Assembly: GCF_013201665.1 (NCBI RefSeq)
Contig: NZ_CP053840.1
Location: 496,001-560,000 of the forward strand
Length of the DNA: 64,000 nucleotides
Source of the DNA: Arcobacter venerupis
GTDB taxonomy: Bacteria > Campylobacterota > Campylobacteria > Campylobacterales > Arcobacteraceae
Direction: 5' to 3'
A program made the position numbers and the translations under genes. Of this stretch, positions 19,296 through 29,177 are shown piece by piece (within the stretch, counting starts at the first letter, position 1; each line of letters starts with the position of its first letter). Below the pieces are notes generated by a model, which was not told the origin of the DNA, ran no database searches, and worked only from the letters and a program-made list of their open reading frames with translations.

Positions 19296-22106
19296 TTAAG
19301 CTTGGTAAATTTTAACCGCACATTTTTTAAAGTCTGTTTGTTTTGATTGTGGACAAGTTGCGTCTAAACAAACTTTATTTATAAATACTTTTTCATCAAA
19401 CCAAGGTACAAATACTAAACCTCTACTTGGTCTATTTCTTCCTCTTGTTTCAACTCTAGCTTTTACTTTTCCTCTTCGTGATTCAACCCAAGCTAATTCA
19501 CCTTGTTTTACACCATAAGTCTTAGCGTCTTCTGGATGCATATAACAAAGTGCTTCAGGAACTGCACGGTAAAGTTCAGGAACTCTCATAGTCATAGTTC
19601 CACTATGCCAATGTTCTAATACTCTTCCTGTACATAACCAAACTGGATACTCTTCAGTTGGAATTTCAGGTGGATCCATATAAGGACGTGCGAAAATTTT
19701 TGCTTTGTTTTTTAGAGATTTTTTAGTTTTATCTTTTACTCCTAATAAATCACCTTGTGCAAGCTCTTTAGCTAAAGTACCATAAAATGCAAAATCACTA
19801 TCAGGACTAGCTTTTTTAGCATAAGGGTCATATTTTGTATTAAATCTCCATTGAGTCTCTTTTCCATCAACAACTGGCCATTTTAATCCTCTTACTTTAT
19901 GATAAGTATCAAAATCAGCTAAATCGTGTCCATGTCCTCTTCCAAAACCAGCGTACTCTTCAAATAGATATTTTTGAATAAAGAAGCCATATCCTTTAAA
20001 TACTTTTCCATCAGAGCCAACTACATTTCTTGAATCTCCAAAAGCTTCTGAATTATCATATCCAGCTTGAATAGGGTCTTTTTGATCTAATTTATAAGAT
20101 TTAGCTTTTTCATTTGCAAATAAAATTTCATACATAGTTGTATTTTCTGTATAACCCATAGCAATGGCTGCATCAATAACATTTGCAAGTTTTATTTCAC
20201 CTTTGCTACTTGGAAGTGCTTGTTCACCCCATAAATCTTTTACTGTAAATCTTTTTGAAAGTTCAACCCATTGCCATGTATCAGACATTGCATCACCTAC
20301 TGGTAAAACTTGTTGTCTCCAATGTTGAGTTCTTCTTTCAGCATTTCCATAAGCTCCCCATTTTTCATAAATCATAGCAGATGGTAAAATTAAATCAGAT
20401 ACTTTTGCAGAAATTCCAGGATAACCATCACTTGTAACAATAAAATTATCCATTTCTCGTGCAGCCTTAATCCAATGGGTTGCACTAGCACTATCTTGAT
20501 ATGGATTACAAACATTTACCCAAGCAAATTTGATTTTTCCATCTTCAATATCCCTATGAATTGTCATAATGTCTTGATGACCTTTTGGATTTAAAGTTCC
20601 AGCAGGGATTTTCCAAGCATTTTCCGCAATTTCTCTATGTTTTGGATTTTCTACCATCATATCTGCTGGTAATCTATGTGCAAAAACTCCAACTTCTCTT
20701 GCTGTTCCACAAGCACTTGGTTGTCCTGTTAATGAAAATGCGCCACTTCCTGGTTTTGCCTGTTTATTTAATAAAAAGTGAACATTATAAGCTAGAGTAT
20801 TTACCCAAGTTCCACGTGTATGTTGATTCATACCCATTGTCCAAAAAGATACAACTTTTCTGTTTTTTTCAATATATAAATCAGCTAGAGTTTTTAATTT
20901 TTTCTTAAATTCTTCAATATCTTCATCAGGATTTCCTTTTGAAATTTTGGCAACATAATCTAAAGTATAAGGTTCTAAAGATTTTTTATACTCTTCAAAT
21001 GAAATTTCCCAGTGTGCAAGACCAGCATTTTTATTTACCATTTTATCGCCAGCTTTATATCCATAAGGAGCAAGGGCAGGTGCTTCCGTTTGCGAAACAA
21101 TTTTTTCCATTTCTTTTGAAATTGTTTCCATCTCTTTTGCTGTATATTTTCCATCAACAATTGATTTTTCATCAGATTTTCTCATACCATATCCCATATT
21201 TACAGGACTTGCTGCAAATACTATATGTTCTTTAACAAAATCCCAATCAATAGCTTCAGGATTGTTATATACGATTTCTCTTGCAATATAATTCCAAAGA
21301 GCTAAATCTGTATTTGGTGTGAAAATAATCTCAATATCTGCTAAATCTGAAGTTCTATGTCTATATGTTGAAATATTGATAACTTTTACTTTATCAGGAG
21401 CTGATAATTTTCTATCTGTTACCCTTGACCACAAAATTGGGTGCATTTCTGCCATATTTGAACCCCAAGTTACAACTGTATCTGTTAATTCAATATCATC
21501 ATAACATCCACTTGGTTCATCAATTCCAAAAGTTTGATAAAAACCAACAACTGCTGAAGCCATACAGTGTCTTGCATTTGGATCAATTGCATTTGATCTA
21601 AATCCAGCTTTCATCATTTTTAAAGCTGCATACCCTTCCATAATAGTATATTGTCCAGATGCAAAAATCCCAATACCCTCAGGCCCTTTTTCTTTAAGGG
21701 CAATTCTTATATGTTTTTCCATTTCATCAAAGGCTCTTTTCCAAGAAATAGGTGCAAAATTACCTTGTTTATCAAATTCACCTTTTGAATTTACTCTTAA
21801 TAATGGCTGTTTCAATCTATCTGCACCATACATTATTTTTGCATTAAAATAACCTTTTATGCAGTTCAGACCTCTATTTACAGGTGCTGCTGGATCACCT
21901 TTAACTGCAACTATTTTCCCCTCTTTAGTTGCAAGCATAATCCCACAACCAGTTCCACAGAATCGACAAGCTGCCTTGTCCCATCTCCATCCACCCTCAG
22001 CTACTTTTGCTTGTGCTTGTAAATCAGCTGGTACACTCATACCAATAGCTGCTGCTGCACTTGCTGCTGCTGAGCTTTTTAGGAAGTCTCTTCTTGAAAG
22101 CGACAT
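19296..22106 (-). CDS. napA: Periplasmic nitrate reductase catalytic subunit NapA
   Basis: A 936-residue molybdenum enzyme reducing nitrate to nitrite in the periplasm. It has a Tat signal (SRRDFLKSS), 4Fe-4S ligands Cys47, Cys50, Cys54 and Cys82, and the molybdenum ligand Cys181 ([10 protein letters not shown]). Length is that of the roughly 930-residue NapA of Campylobacterota. It is first in napAGHBFLD. Its promoter has an Fnr-type palindrome (see 22145-22186), and moaA for its bis-MGD cofactor lies 3.6 kb further on. Confidence 0.97.
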   Translation of the reverse strand: MSLSRRDFLKSSAAASAAAAIGMSVPADLQAQAKVAEGGWRWDKAACRFCGTGCGIMLATKEGKIVAVKGDPAAPVNRGLNCIKGYFNAKIMYGADRLKQPLLRVNSKGEFDKQGNFAPISWKRAFDEMEKHIRIALKEKGPEGIGIFASGQYTIMEGYAALKMMKAGFRSNAIDPNARHCMASAVVGFYQTFGIDEPSGCYDDIELTDTVVTWGSNMAEMHPILWSRVTDRKLSAPDKVKVINISTYRHRTSDLADIEIIFTPNTDLALWNYIAREIVYNNPEAIDWDFVKEHIVFAASPVNMGYGMRKSDEKSIVDGKYTAKEMETISKEMEKIVSQTEAPALAPYGYKAGDKMVNKNAGLAHWEISFEEYKKSLEPYTLDYVAKISKGNPDEDIEEFKKKLKTLADLYIEKNRKVVSFWTMGMNQHTRGTWVNTLAYNVHFLLNKQAKPGSGAFSLTGQPSACGTAREVGVFAHRLPADMMVENPKHREIAENAWKIPAGTLNPKGHQDIMTIHRDIEDGKIKFAWVNVCNPYQDSASATHWIKAAREMDNFIVTSDGYPGISAKVSDLILPSAMIYEKWGAYGNAERRTQHWRQQVLPVGDAMSDTWQWVELSKRFTVKDLWGEQALPSSKGEIKLANVIDAAIAMGYTENTTMYEILFANEKAKSYKLDQKDPIQAGYDNSEAFGDSRNVVGSDGKVFKGYGFFIQKYLFEEYAGFGRGHGHDLADFDTYHKVRGLKWPVVDGKETQWRFNTKYDPYAKKASPDSDFAFYGTLAKELAQGDLLGVKDKTKKSLKNKAKIFARPYMDPPEIPTEEYPVWLCTGRVLEHWHSGTMTMRVPELYRAVPEALCYMHPEDAKTYGVKQGELAWVESRRGKVKARVETRGRNRPSRGLVFVPWFDEKVFINKVCLDATCPQSKQTDFKKCAVKIYQA

Positions 22107-22144
22107 AATTTCTCCTTTAATGAAATATAATTCTTTGACTATGA

Positions 22145-22186
22145 ATTGTAACAGTAATGAAGAGATAAAAGATTGACTTATGTCAA
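22145..22186 (-). promoter_or_regulatory. nap promoter with Fnr-family operator
   Basis: A perfect palindrome TTGACTTATGTCAA at 22173-22186 lies upstream of napA. A -10-like TACAAT (minus strand, 22145-22150) puts the palindrome centre about 41 bp before the predicted transcription start, the standard place for activation by Crp/Fnr regulators. The half site TTGAC/GTCAA is close to the Fnr site (TTGAT-N4-ATCAA). The Crp/Fnr gene at 24060-24725 is a candidate regulator (inference). Confidence 0.65.
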
Positions 22187-22276
22187 GTTGATTAAGTTTT
22201 ATTTAAGATAAAAAGTGTCCTGTTTAGAAGATAGGACGTTAAAATAGTTTAAGATAGAGGAGAAAAGGAATAAATT

Positions 22277-23008
22277 TTATTTAAACCATTTTATCTTATC
22301 TCTTAGTGTAACAACTTCGCCAATAATTATCATAGCAGGTGTTGGCAGACCTTTTGATTTTTCAATAATATTGTCTAAAGTTCCTGTGATTACTTCTTGT
22401 TCATTTGTTGTACCTTTTGAAATTACAGCACATGGATAATCTTTTCTTTTTCCTAATCCTATTAGTTTTGAACAAATTAGTTCAATATTGTGGTATCCCA
22501 TTAAAAATACGATTGTTTCGTCATTTAAAAAACTTTCCCATTCAATTTGAGATATTTTCTTTTTTGGATTTTCATGTCCAGTTACTACTCTAAAAGAAGT
22601 AGTTATTCCCCTATGAGTTACGGGAATTCCGGCATATGCTGGAACTGCAATTGCTGAGCTGATTCCTGGAATAATTTCAAATTTAATATCTCTTTCTTGT
22701 AAATAAAGAGCTTCTTCTCCACCTCGACCAAAAACAAAAGGATCACCACCTTTTAGTCTTACAATATTTTCATATTTTAATGAAGCTTGATAAATTAGTT
22801 CGTTAATTTCATTTTGAGGAAGAGTATGTTTTTTATCTTCTTTACCAACATATATTAAATCACATGAAGCTTTTACCATTGTTAAGATTTCTGGATTTAC
22901 TAATCTATCGTAAATTAGTACATCGGCATTTTGTATTACTCTTACTGCTTTTAGTGTTAGAAGCTCTACATCTCCTGGTCCTGCTCCTGTTAAATATACT
23001 GTTGACAT
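22277..23008 (-). CDS. cobA: Uroporphyrinogen-III C-methyltransferase
   Basis: A 243-residue SAM-dependent methyltransferase making precorrin-2, the branch point to sirohaem, haem d1 and cobalamin. Motifs: VYLTGAGPGDVELLTLKA at the N-terminus, VRLKGGDPFVFGRGGEE and GISSAIAVPAYAGIPVTHRG. It is the single-domain form without the CysG oxidase/chelatase part. It lies between napA and the PilJ/Crp pair on the same strand, suggesting use in nitrogen-oxide metabolism (for example sirohaem for nitrite reduction), but no nitrite reductase is in the window. Confidence 0.93.
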   Translation of the reverse strand: MSTVYLTGAGPGDVELLTLKAVRVIQNADVLIYDRLVNPEILTMVKASCDLIYVGKEDKKHTLPQNEINELIYQASLKYENIVRLKGGDPFVFGRGGEEALYLQERDIKFEIIPGISSAIAVPAYAGIPVTHRGITTSFRVVTGHENPKKKISQIEWESFLNDETIVFLMGYHNIELICSKLIGLGKRKDYPCAVISKGTTNEQEVITGTLDNIIEKSKGLPTPAMIIIGEVVTLRDKIKWFK

Positions 23009-23064
23009 AATTATTTTACCCCATGAAAATTATTTTTTGAATTATAGTAAAAAATCAACAGAAA

Positions 23065-24063
23065 CTACTTAGTTTTACAAGAATTCATAAGTTTATCTAG
23101 TTCATTTTTTAATTCTTGAAGTTTTTTTGTAGAGTTCATCAGATTTTCTTGAGATTGAATTACTATATCTTCGCTCTTATTTAATTGTTTAGAAATATCA
23201 GCTGAATTTGTAAGTTCATCAATTATTTTATCAAACTCTTCAGTGATTTCTTCAAGCTTAATAGAAGCATTATTTGATTGTTCTATCGCATTTGATGAGT
23301 AAATCATTGCTGCATTTATTTTATCTATAAAACAATTTATTGTATCAGTTGCCTCAACTATCTCTTTTTCAGCTTCAATTTTTATGGGAGTTAGAAGTTC
23401 ATTAGAATTTTCTTCCATAATTTTTTTTGATTCATCGAAAAATTTTTTTACATTTTCTTCCATTGCTTTTAATTGTGAAAAACTATAAAACATTAAAATT
23501 ACAATAAATAAGGCAAAAAGATATTGAATATATCTTATAAAATCACTTTTTTGTTCACTGTAAGTTGTGTACATAGAAACTAAACTATCAACTTGAGATA
23601 ATAAAATAGTATTTGTATCATGGATAGAATCAACAATATTTTTTAATGCTAAATTATTGTCTTTATCATTATTTTGAATGATTTCTTTAAAATCAACTAT
23701 ATTCTTATGAAAATTATTCCATAAGATTTCAACTTTTGAAAGTTGCTTTTCGATTTCATCTGTAGGTGCTTTTGATATACCTATAAGTGAATTTCCATCT
23801 TTTAAAGAATTTAAATTATATATAAATTCAATAGTTGAAGTATCAAGTTCCCAATAAGAACTATTTTTATTGTGATAGATATAAAAAATATTTTTGGAAA
23901 TATTTTGAGTTAACATCCTTTGTTTTCCAGCAATATTAATAATCAAGGCATCTTTTTTATTTTTTTCATTTAAATACATAGTTGTAGCAATTATACTTGC
24001 CATTAAAATTATAAATAGAATTCCTATGAATTTTATTTTTGTACTAATTGTATTTTGTTTCAT
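23065..24063 (-). CDS. Membrane sensor with PilJ/NarX-type periplasmic domain, no output domain
   Basis: A 332-residue protein: membrane helix at about 10-28, a periplasmic four-helix PilJ_N-type domain with NIAGKQRMLTQNISKNIFYI at about 43-62 (the segment equivalent to the nitrate-binding P-box of NarX/NarQ), a second helix at about 182-202, and then about 130 residues of cytoplasmic coiled coil. There is no kinase, GGDEF or chemoreceptor tip. Its ATG overlaps the stop of a Crp/Fnr gene by 4 bp, so the two are made together. A role as nitrate/nitrite sensor acting with that regulator is attractive but inferred. Confidence 0.75.
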   Translation of the reverse strand: MKQNTISTKIKFIGILFIILMASIIATTMYLNEKNKKDALIINIAGKQRMLTQNISKNIFYIYHNKNSSYWELDTSTIEFIYNLNSLKDGNSLIGISKAPTDEIEKQLSKVEILWNNFHKNIVDFKEIIQNNDKDNNLALKNIVDSIHDTNTILLSQVDSLVSMYTTYSEQKSDFIRYIQYLFALFIVILMFYSFSQLKAMEENVKKFFDESKKIMEENSNELLTPIKIEAEKEIVEATDTINCFIDKINAAMIYSSNAIEQSNNASIKLEEITEEFDKIIDELTNSADISKQLNKSEDIVIQSQENLMNSTKKLQELKNELDKLMNSCKTK

Positions 24064-24725
24064 ACTCCAATTCCTTTAAAAATCGAGATTAAATTTTCTT
24101 TATTCGTTATACTAACTTCACTATTTTCTATATGAATAGTTCCATCTCTTGTTAATCTTTTTAAAACTCTTGATAAAGTTTCTGGTTGAATATGTAACAT
24201 AAAAGAGACTTCTTGTCTTTTTAATTTATTAAACATTTCTAAGTCTTGATTTAACATAAATGCAACTTTTGCCGTAGCGTCAAAAACCAATTCTCTATTT
24301 ACAATACATTGTAATTGATGAGTTTTTGTTAATAAAATTTCTAATAATTCCATCGTTAAAATATTTTTTGATAAAAAAAGCTCTTTAAATTTTTCAAAAT
24401 CTATAGATAACATAATTGAATCTTCAATAAATTCTGTGTTTGAGAAGCAATAAATATCATTATTGTTCATGGAAGTTAGTTCACTAATCATTGAATTTTT
24501 GTAAATATGATATAAAAATATTTCATTATCAAATTTATCAAGTTTATAAACTTTTATAAGTCCCTCAACTAAGAAGAGTAAATTTTTGCTAACTTCACTT
24601 TCATAATATAAAATAGAGTTACTTGAGTATTTTGATACATTTGAAATGGAAGCAATTAACTCAATTTGTTCATCATTTAAGGTATTAAAAAAACTTATTT
24701 TTCTAATAGTATCTTGTAATGTCAC
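24060..24725 (-). CDS. Crp/Fnr-family transcriptional regulator
   Basis: A 221-residue regulator: cyclic-nucleotide-type beta-roll (about 12-120), dimer helix, and winged helix (about 150-215; QEVSFMLHIQPETLSRVLKRLTRDG). The recognition helix ETLSRVLKRL resembles Fnr/Dnr (E..SR), fitting a TTGAC-type half site. No N-terminal Cys cluster, so it is not an oxygen-sensing Fnr; a haem- or ligand-based sensor like Dnr/NssR is possible. It sits beside the PilJ-type sensor and near nap, whose promoter has a matching palindrome. Confidence 0.85.
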   Translation of the reverse strand: MTLQDTIRKISFFNTLNDEQIELIASISNVSKYSSNSILYYESEVSKNLLFLVEGLIKVYKLDKFDNEIFLYHIYKNSMISELTSMNNNDIYCFSNTEFIEDSIMLSIDFEKFKELFLSKNILTMELLEILLTKTHQLQCIVNRELVFDATAKVAFMLNQDLEMFNKLKRQEVSFMLHIQPETLSRVLKRLTRDGTIHIENSEVSITNKENLISIFKGIGV

Positions 24726-24810
24726 AGTACCCTTTCATATGGTTTTATTTAAGCTATTGTATATTATGCTTGTACAAATACTAATTAAAAGATATAAAAT
24801 AAGGTTTATA

Positions 24811-25728
24811 ATGAGTTTTAAAAAATATATAAAAGCAGTAGGAACGGGTCCTAAAGGAAATAGAGATTTAAGTATAGATGAAACAGCAGATGCCGTTGAA
24901 CAAATATTATTAAATAAAGTAACACCAGCTCAAATTGGTGCTTTTTTGATAGGCTGGAGAACAAAACTAGAATCAAATGATGAACTTAAAGGCTGTATAA
25001 AAGCTTTAAGAAAATTTATGAAATTTCAAAAAGTTGAAGACTCAATGGAACTTGGATATTCATTTGATGGAAGATGTGATAATCCATTTTTATTTCCATT
25101 ATTTGGAAAAATATTAGAAGAGTTTTATGCAAAAAATAGTGATGTAAGAAGATTAAATCTAGTTATCTCAGGTGATTTTTTACAACCTGCAAAAAATGGA
25201 CTTACAACAAAAGAGATTTTTGCAAATATTGATGCAAGTCAATACTTACATTTTTTTGATAGGGTAGAATACTTAAAAGAGTTAAGTGATATGACTCCTC
25301 TTAGACATGAATTAGGTTTAAGAACTGCATTTAATACAGTTGAAAAACTTTTAAATCCAAGTCTTAGTGAATATGGTGTAACAACAGCATTTCATAAACC
25401 ATATGTACAAAAATATTTAGATATTTTTGCTGAATATTTTAAAGAAATAGTAGTTGTAAAAGCTAGTGAGGGAAGTCCAGAAGTATTTAAAGATGGAAAA
25501 TATTGGAAAATGAAAAATGGAATTATAGTTGAAGAGAGTTTTTCATTAAAAGATTATGGAATAGTTTATGATAAAGAGTATGAAAATATCTCTTTAGAAG
25601 AGTCTTTAAATATAGTTAGAAATGCAGATGAAAATATCTTAAAACTTGCAAAATTTAATGTAGCTTTATATCTATTATTCTCAAATAGAGTAGCATCATT
25701 AGATGAAGCATGGCAAAGATTAAATTAG
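24811..25728 (+). CDS. TrpD2/YbiB-like glycosyltransferase-family protein
   Basis: A 305-residue protein of the anthranilate phosphoribosyltransferase-like family (glycosyl transferase family 3 fold). The N-terminal helical domain reads LSIDETADAVEQILLNKVTPAQIGAFLIGWRTK; the glycine-rich PRPP loop of true TrpD is degenerate (SFDGRCDNPF), so it is unlikely to make tryptophan. I start at ATG 24811, which has an AAGG site; upstream codons in this frame overlap the divergent Crp gene and its promoter. It is 22 bp before moaA. Related YbiB proteins bind nucleic acids; the role here is unknown. Confidence 0.75.
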   Translation: MSFKKYIKAVGTGPKGNRDLSIDETADAVEQILLNKVTPAQIGAFLIGWRTKLESNDELKGCIKALRKFMKFQKVEDSMELGYSFDGRCDNPFLFPLFGKILEEFYAKNSDVRRLNLVISGDFLQPAKNGLTTKEIFANIDASQYLHFFDRVEYLKELSDMTPLRHELGLRTAFNTVEKLLNPSLSEYGVTTAFHKPYVQKYLDIFAEYFKEIVVVKASEGSPEVFKDGKYWKMKNGIIVEESFSLKDYGIVYDKEYENISLEESLNIVRNADENILKLAKFNVALYLLFSNRVASLDEAWQRLN

Positions 25729-25750
25729 GGAAAAATTAAAAAGGTAAAAA

Positions 25751-26722
25751 ATGTTAATAGATGGATTTGGAAGAAAACATGATTATCTAAGAGTTTCTGT
25801 AACTGAAAGATGTAACTTTAGATGTCATTATTGTATGCCTGAAAAACCTTTTTCTTGGGTTCCTAAGGAAAATTTACTCTCTTATGAGGATTTATTTAAA
25901 TTTATAAAAGCAGCAATAGATGAAGGTATAAAAAAAGTGAGAATTACAGGTGGTGAACCACTTTTAAGAGAGGGCTTAGATCAATTTGTAAAAATGATAT
26001 TTGATTATAAAAATGATATAGATTTAGCACTAACAACAAATGGTTTTTTACTTCCAAAAGCTGCACAAAAATTAAAAGATGCAGGACTTAAAAGAATAAA
26101 TATTTCACTTGATTCTTTAAACGCTGAAACTGCTGCAAAAATTGCTCAAAAAGATGTATTAGCAACTGTATTAAAAGGTATACAAGCAGCAGATGATGCA
26201 GGATTAAAAATCAAGATAAATTGTGTTCCAATAAAAGGAATAAATGAAAATGATATTTTAGATGTATTAGAGTTCTGTAAAAATAAAAATTATGTTATTA
26301 GATTTATAGAGTTTATGGAAAATAATCATGCAAAAGATGGTGCAAAAGGATTAAATTCGGATGAAATAAAAGCAATTGTAAGTACAAAATATCCCAACTT
26401 TAAAACAGTTCCTAGAGATACTAGTTCCCCTGCACAGTATTATGAATTAGAAGATGGTTTTCAATTTGGAATAATTGAGCCACATAAAGATGATTTTTGT
26501 GCTCAATGTAATAGAATTAGATTAACAGCAGAGGGTTATTTAATTCCATGTTTATATTTTGAAGATGCAATGAGTATCAAAGATGCCGTTAGAAATAATA
26601 GAATTGATGAAGCAGTTGCTATTCTAAAAAAAGTTTTAGAAAATAAACCAGAAAAAAACAAATGGTCAACAAAAGATGATAATAAAATTTCAACTAGAGC
26701 TTTTTATGAAACAGGTGGATGA
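25751..26722 (+). CDS. moaA: GTP 3',8-cyclase, molybdenum cofactor synthesis
   Basis: A 323-residue radical-SAM enzyme starting molybdopterin synthesis from GTP. N-terminal cluster motif [13 protein letters not shown]-binding ITGGEPLLR, and the second C-terminal cluster ([19 protein letters not shown]) are intact. The C-terminal double Gly that is essential in MoaA is present (RAFYETGG). It lies near napA, the main consumer of the cofactor in this window, downstream of the TrpD2-like gene. Confidence 0.96.
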   Translation: MLIDGFGRKHDYLRVSVTERCNFRCHYCMPEKPFSWVPKENLLSYEDLFKFIKAAIDEGIKKVRITGGEPLLREGLDQFVKMIFDYKNDIDLALTTNGFLLPKAAQKLKDAGLKRINISLDSLNAETAAKIAQKDVLATVLKGIQAADDAGLKIKINCVPIKGINENDILDVLEFCKNKNYVIRFIEFMENNHAKDGAKGLNSDEIKAIVSTKYPNFKTVPRDTSSPAQYYELEDGFQFGIIEPHKDDFCAQCNRIRLTAEGYLIPCLYFEDAMSIKDAVRNNRIDEAVAILKKVLENKPEKNKWSTKDDNKISTRAFYETGG

Positions 26723-26821
26723 AAACTCATATTTAATTTAGGTTAAAGTAAAGTTTAAATATAATCCGCGTTCATTTTATTGTAAATGAAAAAATTAATA
26801 TATACCTATTAGGAGGTCAAC

Positions 26822-27094
26822 ATGGCTTTAGATCAGGAAGTAAAAGCAGCTATAGTAGCAAAATACGGTAAAAAAGATGGTGATACAGGTTCATCAGAAG
26901 TTCAAATTGCTTTATTAACAGAGCAAGTTAAAATATTAACAGAACACTTAAAAGTTTTCAAAAAAGACCACTCTTCAAGATTAGGTCTATTAAAAATGGT
27001 TGGTAAAAGAAAAAGATTACTAGCATATTTAAGAAGAACAAACTATGCTTCATTTGTTGAATTAGTTGCTTCTTTAGGAATTAGAGCTAAATAA
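26822..27094 (+). CDS. rpsO: 30S ribosomal protein S15
   Basis: A 90-residue small-subunit protein that binds the 16S rRNA central domain. The signature [34 protein letters not shown] and the ending [17 protein letters not shown] are characteristic. Very strong ribosome site (TAGGAGGTCAAC) before the ATG, own promoter in the 99 bp upstream and a strong terminator downstream. Confidence 0.98.
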   Translation: MALDQEVKAAIVAKYGKKDGDTGSSEVQIALLTEQVKILTEHLKVFKKDHSSRLGLLKMVGKRKRLLAYLRRTNYASFVELVASLGIRAK

Positions 27095-27111
27095 TTTTAG
27101 TTTTAATTACG

Positions 27112-27150
27112 AAAAAAAGGGTTGTAGTTTTGCTACAACCCTTTTTTTTT
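27112..27150 (+). terminator. Rho-independent terminator of rpsO
   Basis: A GC-containing stem GGGTTGTAG / CTACAACCC with a 5-nt loop, extended by an A-run pairing with a run of ten T. Confidence 0.93.
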
Positions 27151-27237
27151 GTTTAAATATTTGAATTGATTAATTTTAATAACGAATATTAATAATAGTT
27201 CTTGTAGAATAAACAAAAAATATTGGAAATTTATAAT

Positions 27238-27636
27238 ATGTTATTAACAAAAAAGAGTGAATACGCACTACTATCTTTAATTGCCATTGCTAAAAGTGAT
27301 GAAGCGAAGAATGTAGATGAGTTATCAAGAGAATTAAATATATCAAAATCATTTTTAGCAAAAATCATGCAAAATTTAGCAAAACACAATTTAGTTGTAT
27401 CTCATAGAGGTGTAAATGGAGGATTTGCTTTAAATAAATCATGGGAAATAATTACTATTTTAGAAATTGTAGTTGCTGCTGAAGAAAAATTACCATCAGT
27501 TTTTGAATGCTCTCCATCAATGGATAATTGTCCAAATCAACTTGCATCACTTTGTACTATTTGGCCTTTATTAAATAATTTACAACTAAAAATAAATGAT
27601 TTCTTAGAAAAATTAACATTAAAAGATATTGCTTAA
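27238..27636 (+). CDS. Rrf2-family transcriptional regulator, likely Fe-S
   Basis: A 132-residue winged-helix regulator. The Rrf2 start MLLTKKSEYALLSLIAIAKS fixes the ATG at 27238; the upstream TTG reading adds only five residues and has the ribosome site inside it. The DNA-binding helix is ELSRELNISKSFLAKIMQNLAKHNLV, followed by SHRGVNGGF. Three Cys (FECSPSMDNCPNQLASLCTIW) fit an iron-sulfur ligand set as in IscR/NsrR/RsrR, with spacing slightly longer than in IscR. Its stop overlaps the start of the DHH gene (TAATG). Confidence 0.87.
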   Translation: MLLTKKSEYALLSLIAIAKSDEAKNVDELSRELNISKSFLAKIMQNLAKHNLVVSHRGVNGGFALNKSWEIITILEIVVAAEEKLPSVFECSPSMDNCPNQLASLCTIWPLLNNLQLKINDFLEKLTLKDIA

Positions 27637-28682
27637 TGAAGTTTTTCCATATTTCTCATACAGATTTAGATGGATACGGATGTCAATTAATTACTAAAGA
27701 GTATTTTAAAGAGGGTTTTTTTTACAACGCTAATTATGGAGTTGAAGTAAAACTATCTATAAAAAAAGTACTAGAGCAAATTCTTGAATACAAAGAAGAA
27801 GAAATTTTTATATTAATTAGTGATTTAAATCTTACATTTCAAGAATCGAAAGATTTAGATAAAGATGTGAATAATCTTATAAATAATGGTTTCAAAATAA
27901 AACTTCAACTTTTAGATCATCATATTAGTGGTAAAAAAAGTTCAGAAACTTTTTCTTGGTACTATTTAGATGATAAAAGATGTGCTACAAAAATAGTTTA
28001 TGATTATATATTTGAAGAGTATGAAGGGTTTGATAGAAATACAAGTGATTGGCTCAAACCTTTAGTAGATGCAATAAATGCTGTTGATATTTGGCTTGAG
28101 CATGAGGTTAAAAACTTTGAATTTGGAAAAGTTTTAATGTCAATGATCACAAAAGTACGTGAAATTAATAATATTTTGTTTGCAGATTTAAATAGAGATT
28201 TTAGATGTTATTTATTAAAAGAAGGCTCAAAATATCTCGATCTTGTTGATGGTTATATAAAATTAGATAATGATGTTCACTTTATAAAAAAAGATTTTTT
28301 AAAATTAAGTGATAAAGATGATACTTTAGATAATTTATCAGCTACTTATCTTGTAAAAACTTTAGTTGATGTAAAAGATGATTTAACTGTTACTTATAAA
28401 GGTCATAAAGGTCTTTTAACCTATTGTTTAGGTTCAATTTCAATTCCTGCAAATGCTTTTTTACGAGCAAATCCTGAGTATGATTTTTTTATTGACGTAA
28501 ATAAAAAAGGTAATGCTTCTTTTCGAGCAGATGGAAAAGTAGATGTGGCATTACTAGCTTCAAAACTAGCAAATGGTGGTGGGCATGTAAATGCAAGTGG
28601 TGGAAAATTTGATGACTTCAAAGAAGTTATTGATTATTGTGAAGTTAGAACTTACATACAAAATAAATTAGATAAAATCTAG
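27636..28682 (+). CDS. DHH-family phosphoesterase
   Basis: A 348-residue DHH/DHHA1 protein. N-terminal HTDLDGYGCQ and the DHH motif LLDHHISGKK bind the metal ions; the C-terminal DHHA1 end is ANGGGHVNASGGKF. Such proteins cleave short oligonucleotides or cyclic dinucleotide products (NrnA-like), though the exact substrate is not clear here. It is translationally coupled to the Rrf2 regulator gene. Confidence 0.85.
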   Translation: MKFFHISHTDLDGYGCQLITKEYFKEGFFYNANYGVEVKLSIKKVLEQILEYKEEEIFILISDLNLTFQESKDLDKDVNNLINNGFKIKLQLLDHHISGKKSSETFSWYYLDDKRCATKIVYDYIFEEYEGFDRNTSDWLKPLVDAINAVDIWLEHEVKNFEFGKVLMSMITKVREINNILFADLNRDFRCYLLKEGSKYLDLVDGYIKLDNDVHFIKKDFLKLSDKDDTLDNLSATYLVKTLVDVKDDLTVTYKGHKGLLTYCLGSISIPANAFLRANPEYDFFIDVNKKGNASFRADGKVDVALLASKLANGGGHVNASGGKFDDFKEVIDYCEVRTYIQNKLDKI

Positions 28683-28748
28683 TTATCTAATTTTAGTATA
28701 CTTTCAAATAATTTATTTATAATAAACAATTAAAAATAAGGATATAAA

Positions 28749-29177
28749 ATGGATTGCGAATTCCCTACGGTAAACTCAAAAAGTGAAGAAATAATTGAAA
28801 TTTTTAAAAATACAAAAACTATAGCAATAGCTGGACTTTCACCAGATCCATCAAAAGCTTCAAATATGGTTGCTGCTTATTTACAAAGCGCAGGATTTAA
28901 AGTTGTTCCTGTTTATCCAAAAGAAGATATGATTTTAGGTGAAAAAGTTTATAGAACTATTTCAGAGATTCCTTTTAAAATTGATATGGTTGATATTTTT
29001 AGAAAACCAGATGTAATAGCTGAAATTATTGACGAAGTAATTAAAAGAGGTGATGTTGATACAGTATGGACACAATTGGGTCTAGTAAACAATGAGGCAG
29101 CTGCAAAGGCAAAAGAAGCTGGTTTAAAAGTTGTACAAAATAAATGTACTAAAATAGAACATAGAAATCTATTTTAA
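28749..29177 (+). CDS. CoA-binding domain protein, YccU-like
   Basis: A 142-residue single Rossmann domain: KTIAIAGLSPDPSKASNMVAAYLQSAGFKVVPVYP near the N-terminus, IDMVDIFRKPD in the middle, and VWTQLGLVNNEAAAKAKEAGL plus KCTKIEH near the end, all typical of the CoA_binding_2 family. The biochemical role of the family is not established. It is convergent with the sensor kinase gene, and the two coding regions overlap by 4 bp. Confidence 0.88.
   Translation: MDCEFPTVNSKSEEIIEIFKNTKTIAIAGLSPDPSKASNMVAAYLQSAGFKVVPVYPKEDMILGEKVYRTISEIPFKIDMVDIFRKPDVIAEIIDEVIKRGDVDTVWTQLGLVNNEAAAKAKEAGLKVVQNKCTKIEHRNLF

Noticed and set aside
20585-21504. Several plus-strand reading frames opposite napA
   Set aside because: Composition is low-complexity Leu/Phe-rich as expected from the complement of a coding strand; napA is certain on the minus strand.
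22277-23008. cobA as part of a cobalamin gene cluster
   Set aside because: No other cobalamin genes are nearby; a sirohaem/haem d1 role near nitrate genes is more likely.
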